A stretch of DNA of 64,000 nucleotides, taken from NCBI GenBank assembly GCA_022818135.1, contig JAFMSR010000012.1, positions 10,449,083-10,513,082 on the forward strand. Direction: 5' to 3'. The position numbers and the translations under genes are program-made. Within the stretch, counting starts at the first letter, position 1; each line of letters opens with the position of its first letter. Positions 13,037 through 26,187 of this stretch are shown here, in pieces. The notes beneath the pieces were generated by a model that worked only from the letters and a program-made list of their open reading frames with translations, made no database searches and was not told where the DNA came from. This DNA comes from Saxidomus purpurata. Lineage: Eukaryota > Mollusca > Bivalvia > Venerida > Veneridae.

Positions 13037-16000
13037 CTAATAAAACTAGGATTTAATGTAATGATTGTTCCATCAGCAAGGAAATGTTTCATGAGCATTT
13101 ATTTTCTCGTAATATGTTTTCTACTTCGTTTCTAGATAGTGATATGATTGTGTTCCACGGCATCTGTTTCGAAATGATTCATCCTTAACCTGTCTAGTTT
13201 AGCAATACGTGTCCATCTTTCCATTTTAATGTAACATTCATCTTCTTAGAGATATTCTTTTTCAGAAAACGTCCACTAACAACTTTGTGAATTGATAACA
13301 TAATTCGTTACTTTCTATTTATACTTTCACAGTCTACTAGAGGAATGTATCTTCTCTGTTTTAATGTTAAGAACAAATTTATTGGTAAAGCAAATCTGTG
13401 TTTGATTTAAGGTAATTTTAAGAGAAGTCTATTTAGTAATAACTAATTATCTATGAGAGTAAACTTCTTTTCAACCCTTTCTCTGGCATTTTGTTGAGAA
13501 TTGTATTCTTGTAATTTTATATTGAACACATTGCGTGTAATATCATAAAAGATAAAGAGTTTGTTATACAAAATAAGTAACAACCAATTATCGGGTATGA
13601 TTAAATGTCTAAGATCACTTGAGACTCTACGATTACTCGTAAAACTTACATTACCAAGAAAAATGAAGGAAAATGTAACATTTCAGAGAAAATATCTAGA
13701 TTCTGCTAGCAACAAGTAACATACTAAGTCATAAATCTTGTGCTACATAAGCAACCTGACTGAAATATGTGAGGCAACGTTTCCTTATACAAATTATTAT
13801 GTATCTATTTAGTTAAAGTAAGATAACCCAAAAAGAATTTCGTTCAAAATAATTTAACGTTCCGATATAGACCATACAGTATAGCAAAAAGTACGAATAA
13901 TTGCATGTGTATTTAAGCAATTATTTTCCCATCAATAAGTTTAAGATATTATCGCACGTTATACCTGTCTATAATATAAATATATCAGTCAAAGCTTAAT
14001 TATTGCCAACTGCATTGTTCAAATTAGACAACTGCAAATCGATGGACTTCTAAAAGACCTGAAATTTAACATAACGTGCAAATGACTGGCAAATATACTA
14101 CCACTTGAATGCTGTAAAATATCCAGAATATTGTGTACTCATTACAATGTAAACTAAGTACTTAAAACATCAATATATGTCTTCCTTCGTGAGATATACA
14201 AATACTAGAACGATATTCTAGAAAGAAATGTAAGAATGACTGTGTACTAAGGGAAAGAATTTTGTCGTTTCTTGTCAACAATATGGTAATCAACAAGAAC
14301 GGCGCAAGCAATATAGAGGGATTTATGGAAACAGTCCAATATTCTAATTATCTTGGAGGAGATAAAATTCGAACAGATGCAGGAAACAACATAACGGTCA
14401 CAGACAAATTAGAATCCCCAATAAAGTGCTATTTTCTATACTGAAAATATATTGCTTTCGAATCAGAAAGATAACGAAAATTCTTTTTCCGTCTGGCATT
14501 AATAAGGTTTGATAATTACAACTCTTCTCAACAGACGTAGGTTAAGATCATATATTAATGTAACTTCCTATAAGGTGCATACCAGTTGACTCAGTTATAT
14601 CAAATTTATCTAAAATCTAACTTGTGTCCCTATACATATCCAAATCGTGTTTTAAATTGATGTTCAAGAACTCACAGAGTTAAAATAAAATCATAAGTTT
14701 AATTTTCCAAATTTTTTTAACAGTTCTTTACTGGTGTTCACAATAACCATTGACCTAAATGTACCTAACAGCACTTTCCTGAGATTGACAAAAGTTTTAT
14801 ACTTTCTGGTAAACATTTGTAATTCAAATTCTTTATTCTGTTAATGGCATCCGTAATGACATTCGTGTTTGGTCTGTCACCGAGTGTCCCAACCAATCGT
14901 TTGATAATAACAATTTATAGCATAATGCAGATTTTCTCTTGTAAATCACTGTATCCCCTATACGCTAAACGTTCAGCCACTACTTTTGTAACTCTGTTAT
15001 CTTGAGTTTGTCTGTTTGAAAAAACTATATTACATGACAAACTAAGTTCTTACTGAAACCTGCCTCAGTAATTTAATAATAACTTGTATTAAGTCTGTAA
15101 TCTGATTTTTCATTAACCTCTCTGGCAAGTTCAATACAACAATGCGGTTTTACATCACTGCGAAAAACACTTCCACATGACAGCTGGTAACCACAAGACG
15201 ATCTGTTCCAATGTCAGTGTTTACTTCACGAATATGTTTATATTAAGCAACCAAAACGGACTATTTTCCATATCTTTTACGCACTTATCTCAAAACAAGT
15301 TATGTCACTAGGTTTACTGACATAAATATAAAGCATAAACTAGCATAATGTTTCTCACATGCGACATTTTTCCACTTGTCTTATGTATTTGTCAAACAGG
15401 GACTATTTGTTTATTATTTCATGTTTTGGTAACACCATAAGGTTTTATGTCTTGATAGCATACAGAAAATGCATAAAACACTCAAGCCATATTGGATAAG
15501 GTATTTAATAGGCCATTTGCGTCCTGTCGCAACATAACAGTAAGTGTTTTGTAACTTGTATTACCCTTATTCAAGATAAAAAGTTTGAATTTACAATATT
15601 ATTATGCAATTGTATGAAATATGTTTAAAAGTTAGATAAAGATATAAAACATGCAATTGTAAATGTGTTATAAGACCGCGTAAGCTCATGTTTGGAATAT
15701 GAGATTAGTACATAAGCACATCACGTTACTGTATTTTAAATAAACTTCTACAATAATGTTCATAGAACTTCATTCTTGAAATAGGTAATAGATCTAATAT
15801 TTCTGTGATAGAAAAAAGTCAGGCACAGTATTACAGTTACATTCTGACTAAGCGTTTCAAGTGTAAGTGCTAAAAATGATATCACAAAAGTCACCGAAAG
15901 GTAGAATATTGAGACTTTTGCTCTTACTCAAAGGTCGTTGGGAATACAACAATAAGTCCAAAGAAATATCATTTCATATGTTATACACCAGTTTATCAAC

Positions 16001-19000
16001 AATCATTATTCATTGCAAATATAATAATGAAATTTTTGAATTTTCGTGAACTGCAACAATGACGAAAATACGACCCTTCTCTCTTGTATGAATGTCCATA
16101 TTTCACTACAACGCGTGTGCCACCTGGATTTGAGTGCTCGATACAATATGTTTATTAATTCAAATGTTTTGGTAGTTGTTTTCCCAAGTACACAACAAAA
16201 CTGCGCGACTTTCATGCGGAACAGTTGACATCATTTGTTTTCGGATAATAAATTTGCTGCTATTCATTTTCTACAGACTGTTTAATAATGAAAAAAAAGC
16301 AACTCAACAACAATATGACTGTACTCCTGAAACACAATCAATGAGAACTATGAATACTATGAAAACTTATACTGAGACAAATCAACACCAGTAAAGAAAC
16401 GAGAGTTGTACGTAAATGATGCAAATGCCTCTATAAGTGATACGGAATCGAATAAGCAGCGAACCTTTAAAGAAACATTAGATGATTGTTTCCAACGATC
16501 GGCTCAATTTATTCCATGTTATAAGTGTTTGCGTGTAAATTTTATGCAAATTGACGCTGATTAAATCGGCGTTTGTAACTGACTGCCTCCAATTAAGGAT
16601 GAAACCGCATGCCACTGCTTGGAATTAAAGAATTTACATACAATAAAACGACCAAAGCGATTAAAATGGGCGTGAATGTCTATGACTCAGAACAAACATC
16701 AGAAAACCTACGCAATTTGTGTGCAATGGCATTGGAACTTTCGTTTTTAGAAATTTATTAAACCTTGAAACTCTTCCAAAATTCAGACCTTACTTATGTA
16801 CAAGAGATTTGAAGTGAGACTTGTTTTCGTTACGACAAACGATGATATCGCCATAAAGTGTTTCAAGAAGAACACATGCTGGAATATTGAGAAAAGTATT
16901 TCAAGATTAATTTTTGCTAGAACACAGACGGAACACATGTAAATTACAATAAACACAAAACAAATCAGAGAAAATCGGAAAGTGTTCTACATGGTCAGAT
17001 GAAATATTTTTACGCTAAATGTATACAGTAGTGATCGGTTAAAAGTCGATTTTCAGTAGTTCATGGCTGCGTCGTTTTTCAGCTAAGTGATAGAATCCTG
17101 GTTCGAACAAATTTTTAATATAGTACAAATAATGATCTAGGCCGGATCGTGACAGCTACTTGAGACGGCATAAATCCTTTTTAAAATCTGTCAGAACTAC
17201 GAAACAACGCATATTACTGTAACAGTTATAAGAAGATTGTCTGGGGGCAATTTACCATGAAGAACATATAAGTATGTGGCAACTAGACTGCAGAGCTGTA
17301 TATTGTTGACAATAAAAAGATAAATGTGTACATAAATGACAAGTCAGACTTACAATTACAAAATGCCATACCATACCTTCTGTCGGTGAATACATCAACG
17401 TTATCTTTGATCAAGAGTAAACTTTGACCAACAAAGACCTTTGTAATGTTAATATGTGTAGTCATATGGATTTAATATACACTGATCCAATTCCGACATA
17501 TTTCTAGCAATTGCCCTGTTGACGACAACTATAACAATCTTTCCAACTAGAGCTGCATCTGTCTCCCTTCTTCAGACGGCTGGTATATATACGCGTGTAA
17601 AGATTCAAATCGAAGAAAGATCATTAACATATACTTAAAATCATAACTCTTGAATATAAAATTGAATACGTGCGTACGTTGTGTGATCGAATTACTAATT
17701 GTGACAGAAACAAATTCTTATGAAGCTTGAAACAATGTTGTTAAAAACAAATAACTTATTATGAGAACTTCAGCTTTTTTCCCTATATTTATTAGTTAAC
17801 CTAGTGACCAAGTCTTATGTAGTAAACTCCATGATATAGAAAGGACTCGAGCTTTCACAGCACAGTACCACCTGAACAAATTCCGACCAAATCTTCTCGT
17901 AAATATTATAGGTTTAATGGAGCGTACAACGGAATCCAACCAGTACCGAAAAAAAAACGGCAGGTAAATTATACACTGTTGAGGCTAAATAAACATCAGA
18001 TGGTGATGTATAAAAATAAATTGTAGACCGAACTACAGTGTATTCACAATCAATTACCGATGTTTTGTTGTTTTTTGATATGAGGAATACATATCCGTGT
18101 CAGTGAGTTTTTACTAAATTTACAGTGTATCTGAATGTAAGTGTATCTGAATAAAGCAAAATCTTCTGAAACGAATTGCAGAACGTAAGTGGCTATTTAC
18201 CAGATTTGCAACAGCTGGCTTCAGTAACCATTCAATGTTGAGCTGTAGTTGACTTTAAGTGATGAAGCGTGACTTACATGTGATGTGCTTATAGCGCACA
18301 TATACTGGAATATAACTTATAATGGGATACATGATCACGGCAAAAATACCGGTAAGCGTTTTTTTCATTTTCAAAAGTGTATATAGCTTGCGGTATTTAT
18401 TACTTTGTGTTATAGAAAAGTTCCTTTTAAACAATATTCAAATGTATGAGATCACTGCTGTTCTTAATTTAGTCCGCCATCAAAAGTTTCACATTGTCCT
18501 TTCAAAACATAGTGCTTCAGTAATATTTCAATCTTTTTGAATACGTTACTATGAAAATATATCGAATAAAAGAATGACAAAAACAAAAGATTCGGGCTAC
18601 AATTTATGTATTATTATATATCTGATAGGGAACAAATATAAGAACTACATCTCTGCCAACACATTTATATACGTTTCATAAACAAACTCTAAAAGGTCCA
18701 TTACTGAGACCAAATCAATTTTTTTTTTTAAATCTGGAATTGTAACGGGCGTCTTTTCAGAAGGAAAATATGACATACTGCATCGAATGTGACCATATTA
18801 TGTTGAAAATTTGAGTCTAACAAAAGAATTAATAAATTATATTTTGCCATTAATGAGATAAAACATATATTTGCTATTTAAATAGCTAGGACAATAAAAG
18901 GTAAGAAACTGTTAAAATGCATGCTTTCCGGCGGTAATAACGTTAAATTCTTCGAATCAAAATAAATATTTCAAACACACACAACTGACGCTTGCTTAAG

Positions 19001-21591
19001 ACGTTAAACTCAGAGAGATATGTTTATAGTTCTATCTATAAGATCTGCAGATGGAATACCATGTATTACAAATTTTGTATTGCGTATATCTTGCTAAAAT
19101 ACCACGTGATCTCGTATTGTTTGTGCTCAGTCTGTGTTTTTAAGATTGCACTAGATCCGGTCTGGAACAGAAATTTGGATCTTATTTTTTTTTTTATACT
19201 GCAACGACTAGATATGAAACTCTTTTGATATATTGCTATCCAAAAGTGATAATTACTAGTAAGCTTCGCATCAGATCATCCAGAAATACGGAAAAATACG
19301 TTATTTCAAGTGTTTCAAGAAGAAAGCAGATTATCTTAATCGAAATTAAATGAAGACACATCTTTCGACTCTTAATAGTATCATTATCAACTAGAAAGTA
19401 ACGAGATGAAGAACTAATACCCTGTAAAACATTAAAGTATAATAAAGAGTGAGTGGATGAACTTCAGAGAAATATGTTGAATAATAATTTAGAAAAAGAA
19501 ACAACATGTAAATGAGGAACACCTGTTGCGTATTAGCTCATACTTGCTTTTTTTACAAAATATACAGTACAATATAGATAGTAAACATTCTGTTTGGATT
19601 TAAAATGCATAGGCGCGGCAAAATCCCCAGTTAAGTATAACCAGTGCCAAAATAATAGCTTTTTTGTAATCTAATAAATGTCAACAATCCGACGATCACA
19701 AATGCAGATGATGTTTATTTCTTGTTCTGAAACTATGACAACAGCTTTAAATACTTAATAATGGTCTTCAAGATGCGCAGTGCAAATTGTAAGACAAGTT
19801 TGCGCCTAAAAATAACTTTCACGCTTTATTTAAGAGAATGCAAGCAAATACTATTACGAAACTTAAAATAACATAATTTGCTGGATTATGATATAAGCCT
19901 TGGTGGGATCTTAAGTTGGCATCTGCTGATTACAATGAGCCATCCCAAGAAAAAACAGCATACCAATGAAATCCCTTCGATTGTTAATTATCGCAAGACT
20001 GCCTGGCATGCATATAAGGATTCTTCCACATAAAATCCGACTACCTTTAATTTCCATGCGAAATATTTTTTTCCTTTTAAAGAATTTTAACTTAAAAGTG
20101 AATAAAAATCTGTTATTTTTAAGAGTTTTAGAGCAAATGGACTGTCATTCCGGCTTCTTTCCTAATAACGTTCGGTCCATGCAATGTTGTATTGAGATTT
20201 GTGACATTACTAATTTAGTATATTATTTGATTGTGAGATATTTTCCCAATACATTTGATCTTTGAACAAGAATGTTGGTTTAAACAGTATATTTGTGACA
20301 ACGTTTAATAAATAATATATTTGGCTGATATGGTGTAAATGCTAGTTATATTCCAGCAAAATCACTTTTTATTTGTACTGAATGAATGATGAAATAACCA
20401 GACGCCCTAACAGTATTTATTATACATGTAATTACAAAACGTACGCCAACAATTTGACACTACCATTTCGTTGCTGCATATGGACAACTGAGGGGCAAGT
20501 AGTATCCGTAAATTCCATTAGAAAAAAAGACATTTCAACGCGTAAAATATACTCTTAGATTCGCAAATTCGTCTCGGTTGTAAAGAAATGCTTCAACAAA
20601 ATTTATAGTCAATATACATGTATCAGCTAAATTCGATATAAACCTTATATATCACTGCTTTCCAATATATGGAAAATTTACGATGTTTATTTCAATATTT
20701 TTGGCATACTTAAAACATATTCAGACAGCAAAAACGATGAAATGACATGTTTTGATTTCGTAAAGATTACAGCAGCAAAGCTAGTTTTAATACAGCAAAA
20801 TAAATTCAACTGATTTTTAAGATAAACTAAACTTATCTTTAAATTTAAGTACACAGATCAGCTTCTTTAAACACACATAAGCCTAGCATTTTATCCTAAA
20901 CAACGTTCTAAATCGATATCTATCTTGCATTAAATAGTGAACAGCACTTACGATTTTTACATAAAAGCTACGATTGCGGAAAAGATAGGAAATAATACGT
21001 TTATCAATCAACCATCTTTAACAAACATTCATTAACATAAAACAATAATTATTATAAAGACGACTTACTTAACATTTCACTTATATATGTTGGCACTATT
21101 TTATTTGTAGCCCTATAAACAATCAGTGCAATGTGATACTTATTTCTATTGGAATACTTAAGCATGATAAGCTCTCTAATACTTCTGTGATGTTTCTTTA
21201 AATTATGCTTCTTGATACAATGGGTTTAATTCTGCCCTGTAACCAGAAACATAGTCTATGTCTCTGCTGTAACTCTGTATTTATGATACAAGCTCTGTTA
21301 CCCCAAACCACAGCACAATTATCCATCATAAAATGTATGTCGAATGAAAGAACATTAATTTCATTTCATCAGAAAGATAATATTCAATTCTTCTTAAGAG
21401 ATAATTTATCTAATATTAATAATAAGAGTAACAATAAAGACGATAATTATGATGATAAAGATAAAGATAATAAAATTATTAACATATTAATAATACTTAA
21501 AACTGTATTGTTCGGAAGCAAGTTAAATGTAATCTTTAATAAGATATTTAAATTTTATATTCTGTAAAGCCAAACTATGTACTTTAAAGGC
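13037..21591. other. Long AT-rich stretch without a supportable gene
   Basis: No open frame shows a recognisable domain, and the frames at 19966-20265 and 21205-21567 are AT-driven or low-complexity. No member of the repeat families seen elsewhere was found. Homopolymer T runs occur near 18719 and 19184. Confidence 0.5.
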
Positions 21592-21687
21592 AAGTACAGA
21601 AATGTGCCCAGTTTAGATTGCTAAAGTACAGAAATGTGCCTAGTCTCGATTGCTAAAGTACAGAAATGTACCAATTCTAGATTGCAT
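21592..21687 (+). repeat. Three-copy 32-bp tandem repeat
   Basis: agtacagaaatgtgcc recurs at 21593, 21625 and 21657 with a 32-bp period. Each copy continues into a cagtttagattgcta-like phrase, and the third copy is slightly diverged. Confidence 0.85.
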
Positions 21688-22372
21688 TATCATTTGGACG
21701 GTTTGGACAGTCTATCTTACAAGTACCGTCTACTCAATAAAATCTAATGAGTCTCGTGCTAAATCAAGTTATGTCGACTGACCGGCGCAGTTCTCCACAA
21801 ATTAAAATTGCAAGTAACATTTCGCCCTTCATGAGAACAAAATGGATATAAACTGATTGCTTCACGTAAATTCAAGTCTAGATAGACAAACGCCTTGGTA
21901 AAAGAAGGTCTCTGGAGTAAAAAACAGAATAGATGAGCCATTTATAACTTAATCAACAAGATGCGTCTCAAGGGTTAGTGTTGGCACTTTCGTTATTGTT
22001 CTGGTATTTAACTATGACTACAAAATCTGCAGAACGCAAACTGCACATTCCAATGCATATCTTCTTATGCACTAATACTATTTATATGTTTTAATGAAAC
22101 AAACAATGGGTGGCTGATTCGACAGACAAAGAAATCACAGTGGTGCTGCCTTTGTTGACTGCGGTTTTAAGACCAAAATAGAAAAGTAATGTTATAAAGG
22201 AATCTAACTAGACAGTCTATTTACTAAATGATTCAGCCTGTGGTGATACATCTGTGTAATAAGTGTCAGCACATACCCATTCATGTGGCTAAGAAGCCCT
22301 AATTACTCAATATATGCAAATACATATTACATTATTTTTCAAGATGATCGTATTGCAACTTGACCGAGAACG

Positions 22373-22450
22373 GTGCCTAAAAGAGGAATTCTTTGAAAAT
22401 ACGTAAGAAATGTGCCTAAAAGAGGAATTCTTTGCAAATACGTAAGAAAT
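22373..22450 (+). repeat. Two-copy 39-bp tandem repeat
   Basis: gtgcctaaaagaggaattct begins at 22373 and again at 22412. The 39-bp copies differ at a single base (tttgaaaat versus tttgcaaat), indicating a recent duplication. Confidence 0.9.
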
Positions 22451-22792
22451 AAGTCATACAAATTTACTTGCTTAATTGCAGATAGAACTGAAAATATACT
22501 TTATACATTGGGTGGCCTTTCAATTTTGGACTAAGAAACTGCGAACCCATTTGTTGCAACGTAAATTTCATTTATTTAAATATTTTACACAATACATACT
22601 ATGCAATACCTGAACTGGGCAGATAACAAAAACCAACAACACCTTAGTGTCAGTTACTTTGATGTACAAAAATGTATGTATCCTACTTTGAATACAAGTC
22701 TTGACTGGTAAAGAGTAGGCCCCTATCTTGTTTATAACGCTAAAGTATTGAATAAATCATTCGGAACCTCTTGCTTGTTGCGCGGTACGTAT

Positions 22793-23165
22793 ACTAGATG
22801 GGTGTTCAGTAGAACACTTGTGTCGCCCTCTAACACTTTGTGAGAATAACAAAATTTGGCAGCATTACTACACCTCTGTCATAAGCAATACAATTTGAAA
22901 GTATGATGAAAAAATCTTAAATAATAGCAAAGTTATAGCCAACGTTAAAATTTTGTGACAAAATCTAAGTACAAAAAGGGGCATAACTCTGTCAAATATG
23001 ACCTTGACCTACAAAATTTGGCAACATCACGACCATTTTGTCATAAGCAATACAATTTGCAAGTTTGATGAAGGAATCTTATGAACTAGCAAAGTTATGG
23101 CCAACGTTAAGGTTTGTGACGGACGGACAAAGCGATCCCTATGTATCGTCTTTTGTCCGGAAGGT
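22793..23165 (+). mobile_element. HINE-like element with ACTAGA head and two tandem units
   Basis: The head actagatgg leads into a perfect 6-bp hairpin, gtgttc (22802-22807) and gaacac (22812-22817). Two ~160-bp units follow, sharing aaaatttggca, cataagcaatacaatttg and gcaaagttat(a/g)gccaacgtt. The second carries ggggcataactctgtcaaat and tatgaccttgacctac. A gacggacggaca tract and gcgatccctatgtatcg close the repeat; the 3' boundary is approximate. Assignment to Helentron-associated elements is inference. Confidence 0.6.
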
Positions 23166-23840
23166 CGACTAAGCTGAAACCGAATATTCAATTTGGTAAG
23201 AAAGGGAGACACATGCTGCTTGCTATTATGATAAAATATATCAAGGCAGTAAATATTGCAAAGTCCTAGAGAAATGGGAATGAAAATGAATGATATCTCA
23301 TGGGGAAAGAGAAAGATTGGCAATTTACATGAACTTTTACAAAATGAAAATGCAATATGTATTTCCTCCGATATATAGTATTCATATTTTCCCATGACCC
23401 TTCTGCCTAAAAGACTACTGAAAATCAAATAATTTTCTCTATGATTGAATTTCGTTTTCTACACTCCGCTTATTCAAACTTTCCGCGGCGAAATCTAAAT
23501 TTACATCAGTTTATTTTTTTTACACTGCTATTAAATATTGGAAGTTTTGACATTTTGTTTTCAGCGCCTTCTCGAGCATTAATTATCAATCTACTTGCGT
23601 TACTACTCGTTTAATATCTGATGAATAACGTTGTTCCTCGTATGTAATCATTTAGTCTGTAGAAAATGTCATTGCCATTGAATTGAGCTTCCAAGCCGTA
23701 GAGGGTAACATTTATGACGGTATAAAAACAAGTTTAGCAATTTTGGTATATATACAAAAGTAATGAAGAAATAGCAACTACACTGAAAGAAAAATACTTT
23801 TTGAAGTTTCTGTGAAGACTATAAAGGGAAAACATAATAT
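23166..23840. other. Unassigned stretch between repeats
   Basis: An open frame on the minus strand (23027-23428, 133 codons) overlaps the preceding repeat for over 100 bp and has no recognisable domain. It is treated as chance. Confidence 0.4.
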
Positions 23841-26187
23841 AACAAGAGCACCGCCCGCGGATGCCTGACGCTCGTCTGATTTCATCCTTCTAAGTTTATT
23901 TATCACCATTTTTTAAGTAACAGTGTCCTTGACCTTGGCCCCAGAACACAATCCCACAATGGTTTTCATAATAATAACTAGACTCTAAGTTTGGTCACAA
24001 TAATTCAACTGCAACTAAAGATGCTGGACTTTAATCCCATGAGACCCAAACACAATCCCAATTAATTAACAAGAGCTGTCAGTAGGACAGCGCGCTCGAC
24101 TTTTTTTAGTGCTTGCCAATAAAACAAAACTTTGACAGTTAAGGGCACACAATACTTTAACTAGGAATTTCTAAGTGCAAATCAAGAAACATTTTCACAG
24201 AGTTATCTTCTCTTGCTTACAGATAGGTCTCATGATGGTACATAAGTACTCCAACTTTCAAAGTAATATCTCAAATGGTTAAGTCAACAAGTGGACAAGA
24301 ATGAAAATTTTAACTGAGTTTCTAAGTCAAAAAGGGCCATAATTCATATAAAATCCTTGACAGAATTACCTTCTCCTGCCCATGTTTTGGGATCATGATG
24401 GTAAACAAGTATTCCAACTTTCAAAGTAATATCTTGAACAGTTTTGTCAAAAACTGGACTGGTACGAAAAACTTAACCAAGATTCTAAGTCGATAAAGGG
24501 CCTTAATTTTTAAAACAAATCCCTGACAGAGTTACCTTCTCTTGCCTACAGATGGGGGTAATGATGTAAACAAGCATTCAAAGTTTCAAAGCAATATCTA
24601 AAAGGGTTAAGGCAATAAGTGGATTTTACCCATATTCAATGTATTTTCTAAGTAAAAAAGGGGCATAATTCTGTTCAAAACCTTGACAGAGTTATGTACT
24701 CTTGTCTGTTGATGTAGGTCATGATGGTAAACAAGTATGGTTAGTTTCAAAGCAATACCTCCAATGGTTTTGAAATAAAGTGAGGTGATACGAAAAACTT
24801 AACCAAGCTCAATACAGTTTCTAAGTCAAAAAAGGGCCATAATTCTGTCAAAAACCTTGACAGAGTTATGTACTATTGTCTGTAGATGGAGGTTATGATG
24901 GTAAACAAGTATGGTAAGTTTCAAAGCCATACCTCTAATACCTTTTGAAATAAAAGGAGGTGGTACGAAAAACTTAACCAAGCTCAATACACTTTCTAAG
25001 TCAAAAAAGGGCCATAATTCTGTCAAAAACCTTGACAGAGTTATGTACTCTTGTCTGTTGATGGAGGTTATGATGGTAAACAAGTATGGTAAGTTTCAAA
25101 GCCATACCTCTAATACTTTTGAAATAAAGTGGGGTGGTACGAAAAACTTAACCAAGGTGTGACACCAACGCCGACGCCGACGCCGGGGCGAGTAGGATAG
25201 CTCCCCTTTTCATAGAAAAGTCGAGCTAAAAAGTCTTTATTCATATGTATTACACATTTAATAATTTAATGTTACATTATGTCAATTGTAACTAAAGATA
25301 TTGAACATATTACTGTTTTTTTCTATTTTTAGTTAGTGACATTGACAATGACCCCAGGAGCCCCAATACCCAGCCATATCTTCTTAAATACTTACTACAA
25401 ACAAGAGTTGGTAACATTATGTCAACTGTAACTAAAGATATTGAATATTATACAGTTTTCCTATTTTAGTAACAGTGACCTTGATCCCAGGAGCCCTAAA
25501 ATACAATCCAGTTAAAGATATTCCTAAATACTTCTAATACACTAAGTTTGGTCGCATTATGTTGACTGTTACAAATATTGTGTGTGTGAAACTTTCTAAG
25601 TTTAGAAGGGGCAATAATCCAGCCAAATACATTACAGGGTTATGTAACTTGTAAAATTCTTCATTTATACTATTGTATATTTGATAGTGAACAGGTATTC
25701 CAAAGTTTGAAAGTGATAGCTTTGATAGTTTTCATATAAGTGACCCAAGCACAAAACTTAAAAAATCAGACTAGCAAAAAATTACAAAGTCCAAAAATAC
25801 TAAAATACCCCCACCCTCCCCCTCCCCTTCTAAATGTGTGACTCAAAAACCCGTTTGATATATTGAAGTGCATTATCCATAAATTTTTAAATCAATCTAA
25901 CAAAAATTGAAGTAGCTATGTCAAATTCTCTAAATCAACCAAAATCCATCAAAATTCATGTTTTTTTACCCAAAAAAAACAGGTGAGACTCAGCATCTGT
26001 AGGGTACAATGTGAAGAAAAGTATTAGATGAACAAGTTCCACAAGTTTAAAAGTGATAGCTTTGATAGTTTCCATGTAAGTGACCTAAACGCAAAACTTA
26101 ACCAACGCCGCCGCCGCCGCTGACGACGACGACAACAATCAAGTGACGACAATAGCTTGTCATTTTTTTCAAAAATCAGACGAGCTA
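23841..26187 (+). mobile_element. Outer HINE-like element, interrupted by a second element
   Basis: The head aacaagagcaccgc contains a GCACCGC/GCGGATGC stem with one bulged A. The motif gctcgtctgattt (23870-23882) returns inverted as aaatcagacgagc (26173-26185), inside a 3' stem-loop (agcttgtcattttt ... aaaaatcagacgagct). The core has units with agtgaccttg, ccaggagcccc and ttggtcacaa-like phrases, and the 3' side has a gccgccgccgc/gacgacgac tract (26106-26132). A different element (24068-25229) sits inside it. A C-rich run (25808-25827) lies in its 3' half. No protein is encoded, so it would be non-autonomous. Confidence 0.75.
24068..25229 (+). mobile_element. Inner HINE-like element with ~175-bp tandem core
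   Basis: The head aacaagag is followed by a perfect 6-bp hairpin, gctgtc (24075-24080) and gacagc (24086-24091). The motif gctcgactttt (24094-24104) returns inverted as aaaagtcgagc (25216-25226) in a 3' stem-loop whose left arm is agctcccctttt (25199-25210). The core has at least five units marked by aagggccataattctgtc at about 24331, 24495, 24656, 24831 and 25006. The last two are nearly identical. An acgccgacgccgacgcc tract precedes the 3' stem-loop. Short frames at 24826-25162 are by-products of the tandem units. Confidence 0.8.

Noticed and set aside
17095..17112. B-box-like ctggttcgaaca
   Set aside because: No A-box or acceptor stem upstream, so not a tRNA.
21205..21567. 120-codon open frame
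   Set aside because: The C-terminal half is low-complexity Asn/Asp/Lys from AT-rich repeats and the N-terminal half shows no domain.
23027..23428. 133-codon minus-strand open frame
   Set aside because: It overlaps the tail of a non-coding tandem-repeat element, has no recognisable domain, and is of a length expected by chance in such a window.
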